Shown in pieces: positions 1 through 51,920 of a stretch of DNA of 64,000 bases. The translations under genes were made by a program, and so were the position numbers. The stretch comes from Pterobdella sp. o SKG-2022 (taxonomy: Eukaryota > Annelida > Clitellata > Hirudinida > Piscicolidae). The first letter of the stretch is position 1. Every line of letters starts with the position of its first letter. Below the pieces are notes generated by a model. The model was not told the origin of the DNA, did no database searches, and saw only the letters and a list, made by a program, of their open reading frames with translations. The stretch spans positions 31,781,739-31,845,738 of the forward strand of contig OZ038320.1 in assembly GCA_964035795.1 (NCBI GenBank), read 5' to 3'.

Positions 1-2329
1 ATGATAGACTCTGAATTAATTTTCCAAACAATATAAATGTTAAAATATTGAATGATAAGAATTTCCTAACTTTGATTTATAAGAAATACAAATAAACTGG
101 TTGATACAATACACACATAGAAGATCACATGGTGAGTAAAGTAGAAATGATTCAACTCACATTGCAGTATAAATGTTTAATATCTTTCTTATCGGAAACC
201 AAAATCTTCCCATCACGGTACTTTCCTATGCAAATTCTATTGCTCGCCAGAATCGGCAAACTTTCGCCAATTTTTTCAATATTTGTTTTTTTTCGTTTTG
301 GTAATTTCACATGATTCCAAAACAAATCCATTTTTTAAAATTTTTGTTAAGTTTAGAAACTAATGTTTTCGAAACTTTTTTGCAGATGGTTGGTTAAAAG
401 TAAATGCAAGTAATTATTTCCAATTAATACCAAACTTGTTTGTGCTATTTATTAAGTTTTTATACGAAAATAAAAAATTTATATTTAATTAAATCAAAAT
501 TTAAAGAAGTTTATTGAACATAAAAGCTGAACGATTTGAAAAATTATCCATGGTTTAACTTGGCGCTAAGAAAATAATCACAAAACAAACAAAAAAATCA
601 TTTAATGAAAAAAATAATACTTGTTAAATTTTGAATCTCTGTGGATGAACAGATAAATAACAATACGAAAAAAAAAGGATAATTAAATAAAAATATCATC
701 AGCAATATATCTAATGACAAAAAAATAATGAAAAAAAAACCATAAAAAAGCAGGGAATGTCAACCTAATACGAAGCATATTTACATTATATATCGTTTAT
801 TACTACTATTTTTTATATTTTTAACACAATATTCTGTGAAATAAAACTTAAATATCAAAATATTTTTCATAATATATACATGATCAAAAATGAGGAAAAG
901 AATCGTTAAAGTTAAATAAGATATTTGTGGAGTACCTATGATCAGACTTAAACTTAATTCGAATGATTATTATGAGAAGAAATCGATTCTAGTAGATATT
1001 CTCAATTCATAATAAGCAATTTGAACACAGGTTTAATATATATATATAAGAACAAAAAAATTACCCATTATGAGTAATTATTTCATGATTTATTGATTTT
1101 ATGAACAGTTATTTAGTACTATTTATAATTATCAAATGTTATGTGGACATGATATGGAAATTCTAACAATTGGGTTATGATAAAAGTCAGGAATTTAACT
1201 TAACGTGAAAAATATTTAAAATACGGTGAGCCAACATAAAAAACAACAAAAACATAATAATAATTATTGAATTGTTCATAATATTGCTTACTATTTTTTA
1301 AAAACAATTGCATTGACGGAAGAAAAATTAAAATTGTAGACTATAACGTTAAGGAAATGTGAAGGAAAAATTTTCGGAATTAAACTTTTCGAGATGGAAT
1401 GGTGGGTAGATAGGTAGATAGATGGATGAATGGGCAGATAGCTAGATGAATGAATGGATAGATAGATGGGTAGACAGATAGATAGATAGGCAGACAGATA
1501 GATAGATAGATGAGTGAAGGGAGAGATAGGTGGCTAGTGATTGATGAATGATAGAAAGATGGATGAATAGATATAATAAAACAGATTACAGATGGATGTG
1601 TATAGAACGAGATGGATGGATAAGCAGACGAATGATTGGCTGGGTAGAAAGGAGAATGGGTATACAACTGAGTAGAATCAGATATCCTATATTTAGATAT
1701 TTTCTTCCTAAGAATCTTATTTTTTTATTTTTCTAATAATAATAATAAAAATTATTATTTTTAGGATTTTCAAAACACCATTAAAATTACTTGGCAGTTT
1801 AAGAGTTCTAGATATAAGTTTCCATAAATATTGATAATTCAGTCTTGATGGGAAATCATAATAATATGAAAATAACAATGAAAAATAAATAAAAAATGGA
1901 AAATAATAATATAAAAATTTTCACAATAAAAAATAATAAATCCACATAATAACGACAATATTTACAGAAATAATAATAATAATGATTTACAAATTGAAAC
2001 GAAAAAAAAAATAAAAAAAGAATAATAATAATAAAAATCATAATAATAATAATTAGACCTAAGGCGTGTTGAAATTTTAAAATTGTAGCTTGAGAGGTAA
2101 ACAATTATTATACTTATTTTTATTATTACTATTATTGGCATTATTATTGTTATTATTTTTGTTTTGATCTTTTTTATTATTTAATGATTATTATTATTAT
2201 TACTTTTATTTAAATTCTTAGTATTATTTTGTTTTTCTATAAAAACTATTGTAAACTTTGCCATTGTTGTTAATATAATTATGGTCACTGTTATTGTTCT
2301 TATATTTATTATTAATATTATTATTTTTA
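1..2329. other. Gene-free AT-rich flank
   Basis: No exon-like island with splice borders or a recognisable protein is visible here on either strand. The sequence is AT-rich with many poly-A/poly-T and AAT tracts. The open frames present are translations of simple repeats. The GATA/GATG tract at 1394-1640 is listed separately. The last ~200 bases lie downstream of the LRRFIP-like stop codon and probably hold its 3' UTR; AATAAA follows the stop almost at once on the minus strand. Confidence 0.7.
1394..1640. repeat. GATA/GATG-type tetranucleotide tract
   Basis: Imperfect tandem array of GATA, GATG, GGTA and GACA units. It reads as Ser/Tyr/Pro-rich open frames in some registers, which are repeat artefacts. 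Confidence 0.85.
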
Positions 2330-3513
2330 TTATTGTAGAGCCTCCTGGATACGTAGTGACTTGAGCTTCTCGAGCCTCTTGTTCAAATGGTTGTTCTTCG
2401 ATTGCAGCTCCTCGTAGCTCTGCTTACTCTCCCGTAACTATAAAGTAGGCAACAATAACAACAATAATAATAAAAATTATTATAAGAATACAAATAACAA
2501 TAGGAAAAATAAAAATGATAATTATCATCAATACTACATAAATAAAGGTATTGATAAAGAGAAAAACAAAAGGTGATGAAAATTATGTTATTATCAATGC
2601 TAACAAAAAATTTGAAAAGATGATGGGAAAATGAAAAAAGAAACCATACAAGTTATCTGATGAGATCAAGTGAATGCATAAAAGTTTTGCTAATGAGTGA
2701 ACTGTACATAGGGCTAATTTTGATTTAAAGTTTTTATGACTAATAATGATGATGATGATGATGAAAAGTAACACAAGAAATAATATAAAGACATCATGGG
2801 TTAAGTAAATTAGCCTAATACAAAAAAAATTGAGTAAATCATTTTTATTAACTGAACAACAAGCATCACTTGATGATGTGAGGTGTGATTTGTCAATGTA
2901 ACAAATAATATGGTATTAAACGAGTAAAAAAAGACACACAATCCAAAATATGAGTTTTAACAAAACGAACAGCATGGAAAACTGAAACAAATATTGAAAA
3001 TGACAACAAAAAATAAATTGAGACATACAATAAAAAGAAAAACTTGGAAAAGAAAAAACAACATCAACACCCACCTCAATCTGCAACTTCCTTTTGTCAG
3101 CCTTCAGCGCCTCTTCCGCCTTCTCAAGCTCCTCTGCCGCCTGTTTGTACCGCTGAGTCTGTGTCTCTAGACGGGTTACCTGAACAAGTGTGGTGAGGTG
3201 GGTTGTGATGGTGAAGTGGGTGGATTAAGGTTGTAGGTGGGTTGATGGGTGGTGGAGGTTGGTGAGAAGATTGTGGGTGGAGATGGTGAAATGGGTGTGG
3301 TGTTTGTGGGTGGTGATGGATGTGATGGCGGCGGTGATGGGTGTAATAGCGATGTGCATATACTTATAATTGCAGGAATGGTTCACTATCATTATTATTA
3401 TTTATAATTCAACCCTACATAATCTCACCCTTAACAAAGTTTCAAGTCAATTATGATAGATTTTCAATGAACTCATGAAAAATAAATCAAAATTACTATG
3501 ATTATTGTAATTT

Positions 3514-3547
<34 letters not shown>

Positions 3548-5129
3548 GACAACATACCGCCCCCTGCAGCGTAGTGATTTCCTGTTCCGCTTTCTTCAAT
3601 TTGTATTTGGTCTCTATCAGCTGGTTGGCTGTGAGGTTTTTGTTTGCTTGAATGTGTGCTTTTGATTGTGTATTTTGTGTGTACATTTATATATGTTTGT
3701 GTGTGTGTTATAATTCTTAATTGTATTTGTATAATCGCATTACTTGTTCATGTGCATTTCATTTGTATTTTTTTTTGTTTATTTACTGATGTATTTATGT
3801 GTTTGTATTTGAGTCTATGTGTGTGTTTGTTTTTGTCTCTATGTTTAAATGAACGTCAATTGCGGAAAAGATGGAAAAAATAGTAAATAATAATTATCTT
3901 CTCCAGCACTACCAGCAGACTAACAGCCAGAAAGAATAATAAGAATCACCAAAACAATAAAAAGATGATAAAAGAAACAAATACCACAAAAATAAACATA
4001 ATATTGGGAGCATATAACTGAAATAATAAAATGAATATTAATAACAATAATATAAATAATAAAATAATTTTTTAAAGAGTCCTCAAAAACAGTCAAAAAA
4101 TTAGTTTTTGATTATCCTAGGATTTTGGAAAAAGCTTGATACTAAATTCATAACCAGTTTAACACTGAGAAAGCACATAATTATAATAATAATAATAACA
4201 ATAATCAAAAACCTTCTATTGGGTTATCACAGGGCGATGATGATGATGACGATGGTCTGGTCGTGACGTTGGATCTGAGTTCATCTAATTCTCTTTGTAA
4301 CTTCTTGTTCTGATGATGATTGTGGTAACGATGGAAATAATAACAATAATAATAATGAAGTAAAAATAAAAATAATACAAACAATAATCAATAAATGATG
4401 GAAATCAAAAAAATTAATAATGATAAAAGTGAACTAAACCATTTCTAAAGCTGTAGCTTTTTCGTCAAATAACTGCTCTAAGCGGCTCCCTGATGATAAA
4501 AACAATAAATCGTTATAAGAAAAAAAACCATAAACATAAAAACATATAAAAATAGGTAAACACAAAAATAAGTAAACAAACAAACAAACACACGCACACA
4601 CACGCACACACACACACATACCTAAAGTGCCGGAGTAATCAGAGAGCATATCTAATTGATACCCAGACAAAACACCACAACTTGATTCATTATTATTGTT
4701 ATTTATTATATTATTATTATTTGCTGTTGTTGTTGTTGTTGATGATGATGTTGATTCGAGTCTGACCAGGGAAAAACCGTGTTCCTGTATGTGTGTTTTC
4801 TTATTGTATATAATATATAAAAAAAAATTGAGCTTAAAAATTGAAAAAAAAACAAATTCACAACAAAAGTGTTAGAATAATCCTAATAATCATGATGATA
4901 ATAATAACCTTAAACAAGTTATCTTTGAGTTGCAGAGCATGTTGCAGTTGGCTAAGCTTGTGTTGAAGGTCAGATTTGTCTATCTTCAACATGTTGTTAT
5001 CCTGTGTGGCAGTGATGATAGCAATAACAATAAAAATAATAAAATAGTGATGTTAATAATAATAATTATCATCATCATCATCGTCATCGTTTTGCGTCAC
5101 CCATTTAAACATAAAAACGAAAATAAACA

Positions 5130-5181
<52 letters not shown>

Positions 5182-7293
5182 CTCAGACACAACATACACA
5201 AAAACAAGAAAATAATTATAATAATAAAAGATATATAGTAAAAATAAAAATAATAATGCATATTAAACACAAAAGGTGATTTTATGAAGTACAAAGCTCT
5301 TCAGTAACAAAGTAACCTTATCAAGTAAGGTACCTTATTATTATGAATATTATACGAGAACCTCTTGTATTTTTTCAAAACAAACGTTGTCACTGATATT
5401 ATTTTTTATTAACTAAAATTATTTTAAATAATAAAAAAATTATTATTTATTATTAATGTTATTATTCTAAACAAACGTGAGTGATCTTTTTGATCTTGTT
5501 CTTAAGGTTCCAGTTATCTTCTCCACACATTTCCTTGTCATCCTTCAACACCTCAATCTGGTGGCGCAACCCCCTTGTCTCGTTGTCCAATTGGGCGTTT
5601 AGTAACATGACTCTTTTTAGCTTCTCTTCTATGTCTTCTTGCGTCAATGCTTGCTTATTTAGTTGTGCTGTTGCTTGTGTTGTTGGTTGTTTGGGTGTAG
5701 ATGGTTGGTTGTTTGTTTGTGTAATTGTGGGTGATGGTGGTGGTTCATTGGTCTGTGATGATGGGCATTCAATGTTGTTTTCTGTTGGTTCTGTGTATGA
5801 ATCGTCAATATTATTATTATTATTGCTGTTATTATTGTTGTTGGGAGTATTTGATACTTCCGTTTCCGCTGTCCCGTTGGTCTGAAAATAATAATTAGAA
5901 ATAAACCATTGGTTTAATATCAATAAAAAAAAATAATAATCATTATCATCTCTATAGCCCTATTTCATGGAGTTATACATTGATGAAGATAATATTATAA
6001 AAAGCAAAAATATAAGTAATATTAATAACAACAATAATTACAAGTTCAGGTGTATAGTTGCCATTAAGCTCATCATCATCACCAACGTCCTTTTGGGGTG
6101 AATGTGTTTAGAATTTTAATAAAAATTTACTATGGTTGAAAATATAATCAGATTATTTAGATAAATTTCATGATACTATTTGAATAAAACTTTTATAATT
6201 CACTTCCATCAACCAATCATTTAAGAGATTCATCAAATTTTCATCTGCCGATTACCCATTCAACCATTATGCACTATATTATCTAATCCTTCACCCACTC
6301 ATTCATTATTTCTATCCCTCTATCTCTAGTTTAATTCCAAAATTCATTCAAAACACATTCAACCACCCACCCATCCACCACCAGAAATCTTTCCACCCGA
6401 CCATCCATCATCCTCACTTGGTTCTTTTCCTTCAACCTCCTCTCATCCAACAACATCTTATGAGCTTCTGACATCACTTGTTGTGATTTTGCTTCTCGTG
6501 AGTCTGCCTGAGTGCATTAATTGATAGATTTATGTATGATAATAGTAAGTAAGATATCAGGTTGATGGTGAATGTTATATCATATATTAATTGATATGTG
6601 GGTGACTATATAAAGGTAAGTTAATTGTATGGTATATTATAGCATAACCATATATTAATATACAAAATAAATATTAAATTTTCACATTATGATATGTAGA
6701 AATAAATAAAGGTATATAAAAGATGAATATATAGATGAAAGAGAATCATGGGGTAAACTAATGACGTGATTGAAACATTATCAGAATGTCTATTATAATA
6801 ATAAAACGAATTAATAATTTTTGATTCATTTAAAAACAGAATTGAATGAAATAAAACTAACATTAAAATAATCCAAAGTAAATTCTCATGAAAAGGTGAA
6901 ATTAATAACTGTAAAAACTAGTGTGTAAAATATTATTGTAAACTTCAAAATGGAGAATAATTTATTAACACTGAGGCAAAACAAAATTACTGAATATTAA
7001 ATAAAAGTATTGACAAAACTTTCAGATGAAGAGAAGAAAATTTCAATTATCAAGTGTACTTTCATTTCATTTTTAGTGAAATATGTATTCTATCCTTTCT
7101 TATTATATTTTTTTTGAAAATAACTGAATTACTAAGCTTTTTCTCATTTCATTTTTTTATTTATATCTACTTAGGTTGAATAGTTATGAAAATAGTAAAG
7201 ATGAAAACGACTAACCTCTTCAGCAATGAAGTTGAGAGCATTTTTTTCAGCGGATTTTGGACTCAAAGTTGTACGTCTTTTACTTGAGGACAT
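2330..7293 (-). CDS. LRRFIP1/2-like (leucine-rich repeat flightless-interacting) coiled-coil protein
   Basis: Ten-exon gene model, 419 aa. Exons in transcript order: 7216-7293, 6418-6507, 5477-5881, 4909-5001, 4622-4784, 4440-4489, 4213-4309, 3558-3628, 3075-3179, 2330-2437. All borders are GT/AG and the phases join without error; the 5477 donor is the weakest (CAC|GTTTG). Family signatures seen: an N-terminal SAEKNALNFIAEE block (residues ~14-26), NAQLDNE in exon 3, DLQHKL in exon 4, KKAEQEIT in exon 8, VTRLE and KADKRKLQ in exon 9, and NHLNKRLEKLKS at the C terminus. These follow the conserved coiled coil of LRRFIP1/2 in order. Known family members bind Flightless-I and act in actin and innate-immune or Wnt signalling; the role here is inferred. 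Odd: exons 3 and 5 contain in-frame AAT/ACA microsatellites giving Asn and Thr runs. Introns are AT-rich simple sequence. The start is the only Met before a matching N-terminal block. Confidence 0.9.
3185..3345. repeat. GGTGG-rich intronic tract next to a splice acceptor
   Basis: Imperfect GTGG/GGTG repeats immediately upstream, in the minus sense, of the 3075-3179 exon. In the RNA this is a CCACC-rich acceptor-proximal tract. Confidence 0.7.
3519..3546. repeat. (ATT)n microsatellite
   Basis: Run of ATT units in an LRRFIP-like intron, just downstream of the 3558-3628 exon donor in the sense direction. Confidence 0.9.
4565..4620. repeat. (CA)n-rich microsatellite at a splice donor
   Basis: CACACA/CGCACA tract, read as (TG)n in the LRRFIP-like transcript. 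It starts directly at the donor of exon 4622-4784. Confidence 0.9.
5132..5178. repeat. (CA)n microsatellite
   Basis: Nearly pure CA repeat of about 23 units inside the LRRFIP-like intron 5002-5476. Confidence 0.95.
5290..5345. repeat. Copy of dispersed foldback core motif
   Basis: Contains AAAGCTCTTCAGTAAC followed by AACCTTATCAAGT. This matches the core seen at 27.5, 28.05, 28.55, 61.13 and 63.43 kb. Only the core region is recognisable; the ends are unclear. Confidence 0.5.
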
Positions 7294-7658
7294 TACGATA
7301 AGTTCCGCTTGAACAAAAAATTCCAGAGAAAATAATGAATGAGACTACGATAAAATGATGGAAATGAAAATAATTCTTTTAATTAAATTATTTTTATGAA
7401 AGTGTATCTATTTAAGAAGATATTTAAGTAATTGAGAAAGTTGCGTCAAGTCTAGCATCGTAGGTCAAACTAATGGGTTGCCCGGACATTCACAACTAAT
7501 GCATTAAAACTTGTTCAAGTTTCTAAATCAAAAAAACTTATTTGAAAAATTATTATTTTATAAAAAATTAATAAAGAAACTTCAGAATAATTTATTTTAA
7601 CAAAAATTAATAATACTCGAAAAACTAAAACAGAAACCAAACAAAAAATAGAATAATA

Positions 7659-9572
7659 TTATGTAAAAGCATTATTATTGTTCAGACGTCCTTTTTTATT
7701 CATCCTGTAAAACTCAATAACCTTCTGTCTTTCTTCCTTTAAATCTTCACTCATTTTTTCTTTATTAGTCTTTTTAGTATTACTATTACTTTTATTATTA
7801 TTATTACTGTCATCACTATCATTATTTTTATTATTTATTTTCAATTTTTTTGTCAAAAGAAGCGTTGAAGGCTTGGTCTGAAAAACCAAATCACAATTTC
7901 AATAAAATACATAAGTAATGAAAAATTATAATTTCTAATCCAATATTATCCATATTAATAAGACAATTTATTATAAATACCAAAAAATCTATTAGAAATG
8001 TGTTTATTATTATTATTGTTTTTACTTGAGTCTTGAAAGATGGAGGACACATACTTACTTCACCAAACTTTATGTCATCTGGTATTTTTTATCTTATTAT
8101 TGTTATTAATATTATTGATTGTAATAAATATTACAACAGTCAATAGTAATTTTAACAACCTTTCATCTTTTTGAACTCATCATCATCACCTCTCATTTTC
8201 TTCTTCATCAGCCTCTCTTTCTTTTCCTTCTTCTTTCTATTGAATGATTATTAATATTGTTAGTAAAAAACATGAATATTATTATTCTTAATACATTAAC
8301 TTGAAAACAGAAAAAAGAAATAAAAAGAGTGGTTATCCAGTTTTATTGAATCATGACTTCAATTTACTGTGAAATCCCCATAAGACATAGAACTTATGAA
8401 CTAATAATATTATAACGTTGAGAGGAATATTTTTTATACCAACAAGTGGTAGTTTAATAGGAATAATAATAAATATTAATATATTATTCATTATTTTTAT
8501 TATTACCTAGCAGACTTAGCACTAGCCTTGTTAACTATTTTTTTATCAGCCACACCCTCCTTTTCATTCAGCTATAACAAAAGTAGATTGTTTGATGAAG
8601 ATACCATGTTTGGCTTAAATTGAGAACCTCATAAATTTAATTCAAATTTTTTAGAAATAAAATTGATAACAATAATAATAATAATTGAAAAAAGAGATAT
8701 TAACCTGAAACTTGTTGACAAACTGTACCTTGTGGATGTATGTTTGAGTATCTCTGTCTATCCTTCTTAGTAGGTGTGAGTTAGCTGAATAATATAAATA
8801 ATAATAATAATAATTTCTGGAGTATTAATAAACACAAAAATGATGCGAAAAAATGAAAATGATTTTAATAATTGAAAACATAGCATTAATACTAATTATG
8901 AGATATAATGAGTATTAATAATTACTTTCTCCCTTTTTTCTCTTCCATACAGGCTGGTCTTTTTCTAGAATTTGTAATTTCACTTCTGAAGAAAAATTAT
9001 TATATACAAAAAATAATACAAATATCTATGAATTTAAAAAAAATGTAAAAAAAGATTATACTTCCTAATTTCTTTTTTCTTTCCAATGGTTGTTCCTTAG
9101 CTGTGGTAGGATGTCTTTTTCCTGAATAATAAGAATTTTTTTGAAATAATATTGATGAAAAGACTGTAATATTTTGAAAAAATAATGAATATCTAAGAAA
9201 AAATTGTAATAACTTTTTCTTCCTGTTTTTGCATCTGGATTCAAATTAAAATGACTCTCATCTCTGTTAAGAAAAATAATAATCAGTCTATAAAACAAAA
9301 CAAAGAGTCTATAACAATTTTAAATTTTATAATGAAATTTCAATAATGGTGGAAACATGATTCACTTCATTAGTGTATCCAACAGTCAACTCTCTATTGT
9401 AACATACAACCATCCTATCATAATAATGGCGAATAGTGGTGAAAAATATTAGAGACTTGAATCTGATTGTTGCAAAAACAATGAATAACAATAAAACCAC
9501 TTACATGTTGTTTTTAAACTTCTTCAAATTCTTGTGCTTTTTGGAACGTTTGGGCTTAGTGAATGAAGACAT
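7659..9572 (-). CDS. CCDC137-like small basic coiled-coil protein
   Basis: Nine-exon gene model, 243 aa (human CCDC137 is about 289). Exons in transcript order: 9505-9572, 9214-9263, 9062-9121, 8926-8985, 8705-8784, 8507-8571, 8160-8236, 8026-8078, 7659-7877. All borders are GT/AG and phases close. The N terminus is Lys-rich (SKKHKNLKKFK). Family-like blocks follow in order: RDTQTYIHKVQ in exon 5, the Lys-rich KKKEKKERLMKKKM in exon 7, DIKFGEVSMCPPSF in exon 8 (family KFGEVV..PP), and EERQKVIEFYRMNKK near the C terminus. The family is nuclear or nucleolar and poorly characterised; localisation here is inferred from charge. Exon 9 holds an Asn/Ser-rich stretch from an AAT microsatellite. It lies 365 bp upstream of the LRRFIP-like start on the same strand. 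Identity rests on motif order, so it is less certain than the other genes. Confidence 0.82.
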
Positions 9573-12500
9573 TGAAACAACTTATCACAATAATTTATTT
9601 TTTCAATAAATAACTATACTAATATTCATTTATCTTAATTTAAATTAATATATTATTTTGCATTTCAAATAATTAAACTTTTTTTATAACGTGAGAAATG
9701 AAACGTAAAAATGGATGCCTGTTTTAAACTAGATTTGCCTGTTTACTCAAAAAATTCTTTAAAAAAAGTTTGGGTTTTTAGTTTGAATTATTTTGAAGAA
9801 AAACCTTTATTACAAAAATGTTATTATTTATAGAATTTTAATCAAAACTATAGCATATAAATTTACTATAAATCTACTACAAATTCCACAACTCTTATTG
9901 GGAGAATTGAGTAAGAACTTCTATAAATCATTGCGAAAATTTTTAAACTTTATTTTTTTATGATAAAATTTAATTTTTTTTTTAACAAAAGTCAATTTCT
10001 TATAACGAAATTTGATTTCTTGTGATAAAATTTTATTTTTTGAAATAAATTCGATTTTTTTGAATGAATTAATAAAAATGAAGACTTTTTCTACTTTTTT
10101 CTATTCAAATCATGGAAAATAAATTTGAAAACATCCAGAGGAAATATGCAAAATCACAAAAGACACGTTTTTATTTATTTTTATTATTTCATTATTGTTG
10201 TCATTGGCTGAAATATAACTACAACCCTTACAATTGATAAGAAAATATTGGTCGATTATCATTAATCTTTATTTATATTATTTCAGAAGCAGCATAATAC
10301 TTTTCTTAATTAAAATCTATAGTTTTGATTTTATTATTATTATTGATATTATTACAAAAAAGAGCACAAACATTGCGATAGTAATAGACAAAGCAGGATT
10401 CCAAATCTTCATACCACCATGAAATTTATGGGTAATATATATTATTGAATAACAATAAAAATAATTAAAAAATATTCAATATAGTAAAAGTGAATATGAA
10501 TGGAAATGATAATAATAATTTAATACATTATAAACTTTGGCATGATAAATAGGATAGATCTAAAAATAGCACAGTTTATAAATAGCAACTTAATAAAGTC
10601 TATAGAAAAGATATAGTGCCATTGTAGCATCCGTGAGACAATATGAGAATAAGCGAAATATCATGATTTGTCCTATCAGTAATAACAATGATAAACATAA
10701 TAATAATATTATTAGTAATATTTGAGAAAAGATAATTGTAACCACCTATATTGAATTTATTTGATATGAGAAGATAAAAACTTGAATAAGAATATAAAAA
10801 ATAAAAAATGGAAAATGAAAATACAAGTTTATGTGGCATAAATATATGAATTTTGAAAAATATAATATATATATATGATGAAGAGGAGATACTTGATATT
10901 ATGTTCAACGTGAAAATAAATAAAACATAATATATATCATAAATATATATGAAATATAAGGGAAATGCGAGGTGCGACGTTGGAAATGAAATGAGAGGTA
11001 ACTTCGAGCAGTGATAGCTTCATTATCCTTATTATTCCTTTTAGTTTTTTTATCATTGTTATTATTATTGTAACCACTATTATTATTCTTATTATTAAAC
11101 TTTGTTATTAGTATTTTTATTATTTTTGTTATTCATTGTCATTAGTATCGACTGGTATTAATAAATAAACGATACAGTTATATAGGATGATATAGAAAAA
11201 AACTAAAAAATCAAAAAAAAAATCAAAAAAAAATATATAAGCAACAATAATAAAAATACAAACGCATTATAATGAAGCTTTTTGTCAATTCGAACATCGA
11301 ACGTGTGAGCTACCTTGAACAATGTACCATGAGTAAAATAAAAAAAATAAAAATATTAACTAATTTATTATTATTCTTTTATTAAGCAATTGATTTAATA
11401 TCATCTTGTTATTAAATATTGCATAAGCTGTGATGTAAGTACCCTCTGTTGGGAATAGATTCAAATGTTAGGAAGAGGAAGACGAAGAAATATAAATTAC
11501 AGAAAAATATGAATATAAATTGGTATTTAAAAAAAACAGAATAAAAGTGATAAAAATTATAAAATTCCGAGAAATTATCCGGGTATGAACAATTTGAAAA
11601 TGATTATGGATCTAATCGGTTGCGTCATTAAAAAAATAATTATTTTGATAATAATAAAAAAATAAATAAATATGATAATGTAGATAAAAATAATAGCAAT
11701 AAAAATATAAAAAAATAATAGTTAAGACGTGAAGAAAATGAAATTTTGAAATGAAGTTGATATCAATTGCATAAAAGTTATAAAAATAAAAGGTATAATA
11801 GAAAAAATAAAATGATAATTAAAAAAATCAATAATAAAAAAAAATAAAACCAACAAAAAAAGCCAATATGATTATGAAGATGCGTAGAAAACAATCGAAA
11901 CCTTTTGCAGTTCAGACACAAATTCAAAATAAATACAACAGAACTATTATTTCTATTATTATTATTATTATTATTATCTTTTTTCAATTAATTGAAACTA
12001 CTTGCATCAGCCCAAAGCTAAGTTGAGATCTTTACGGAAATATCTTTTTTATTTGTCAGTTATTCATAAAATAAAGTTTCTTTTTAAATAAATAATATTT
12101 TGATATCAAGATTATTATTCCATTCTTAATATTATTTAGTTTAAAATTCATACTAATATTATTAATTTATTATTATTATTTTTTTTAAATACACAAAATC
12201 GCGAAATTTTTGAAGAGAAGATAGAAACATGATCAAGAACGCAATTAAATAAGAATAAAAACAATGATAATAAAAATAATATTTGGATAATAAAAAAAAT
12301 GATCAAATGGAGAGATTAACAATGACGAAACTCACAGAGCAATCTCTGAAAAACCTCATATCAAATGAACTCCACAATAACAATAATAATCTTTCACATT
12401 CCAATGAGGTTCATTATAACCTAAATAATAAGAATAATAATAAGAAAAATGAAAATAATAATAATTATTATAGAAATAAATAAAATAGTATTGATAATGT

Positions 12501-12831
12501 TATTATATGAACAATAATTATAGTAGAAAATTTAATAAAATATAATAAAAATAAAACAATGAATTGACGAAAACAACAACAACAACAATAAAAAGAAATA
12601 TTTTTCGTCGAAAATGCAAGTCACCCGGAAGAAACAAAAAAGATATTTATTTTTTATTATTATTCTTCTTATTATTTTTATTATTATGTACAAATACATG
12701 AAGCCTGCACCACAAAAAATGGAAATCATCCTCATGCACAACATCATCATCATTATCATCCTCATCTTCATCATTTTCACCATCATCTTCATCATCATCA
12801 TTATTGTTATTATTATCATCATCATCCTCTA

Positions 12832-12879
<48 letters not shown>

Positions 12880-13236
12880 GGTTATCATTATCGTTACTGA
12901 GATCATATACAAAATACCACCTCAAAATTGACAGTGCTAAAATTCGCGGATACCATATATGAAATATATTAATAACTATATAAATTTCGTTATTTTCATT
13001 TCTTTCATTTCCTACAATATTCTTCCCACTTTCATCTTTGTTCATTTCACGCCATTTTTTTTATCTTTGTTCACTAGAATCATCATGTTATCTATTCTTA
13101 ACCTCACTAACATCATCCAATATCTATTTTTCTTGCGTCCATTTTCTTCATCAATATTATCACTGTCCGCATTTTCCTCTTCACCATTATATCATCATCA
13201 TCTTCCTCTTCATTTTCACCATCTTCCTTCTCCTCT
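9573..13236. other. Intergenic AT-rich DNA between calcineurin A 3' end and CCDC137-like 5' end
   Basis: No exon with splice borders or recognisable protein is seen. It contains poly-A/T, AAT tracts and a long (ATC)n array at 12741-12889. It should include the promoter of the CCDC137-like gene and the 3' UTR of calcineurin A, but I cannot place either. Long open frames near 12.6-13.0 kb are readings of the ATC array. Confidence 0.6.
12741..12889. repeat. (ATC)n microsatellite
   Basis: Long ATC/ATT array, giving poly-Ile in one direction and poly-Asp in the other. It lies about 350-500 bp past the calcineurin A stop codon and may be in the 3' UTR. Confidence 0.95.

Positions 13237-51920
<38,684 letters not shown>

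Noticed and set aside
1380..1736. Ser/Tyr/Pro-rich ORF and its opposite-strand partner
   Set aside because: Translation of the GATA/GATG repeat.
12614..13045. Long open frames with poly-Ile or poly-Asp
   Set aside because: They are readings of the (ATC)n array with no splice or family support.
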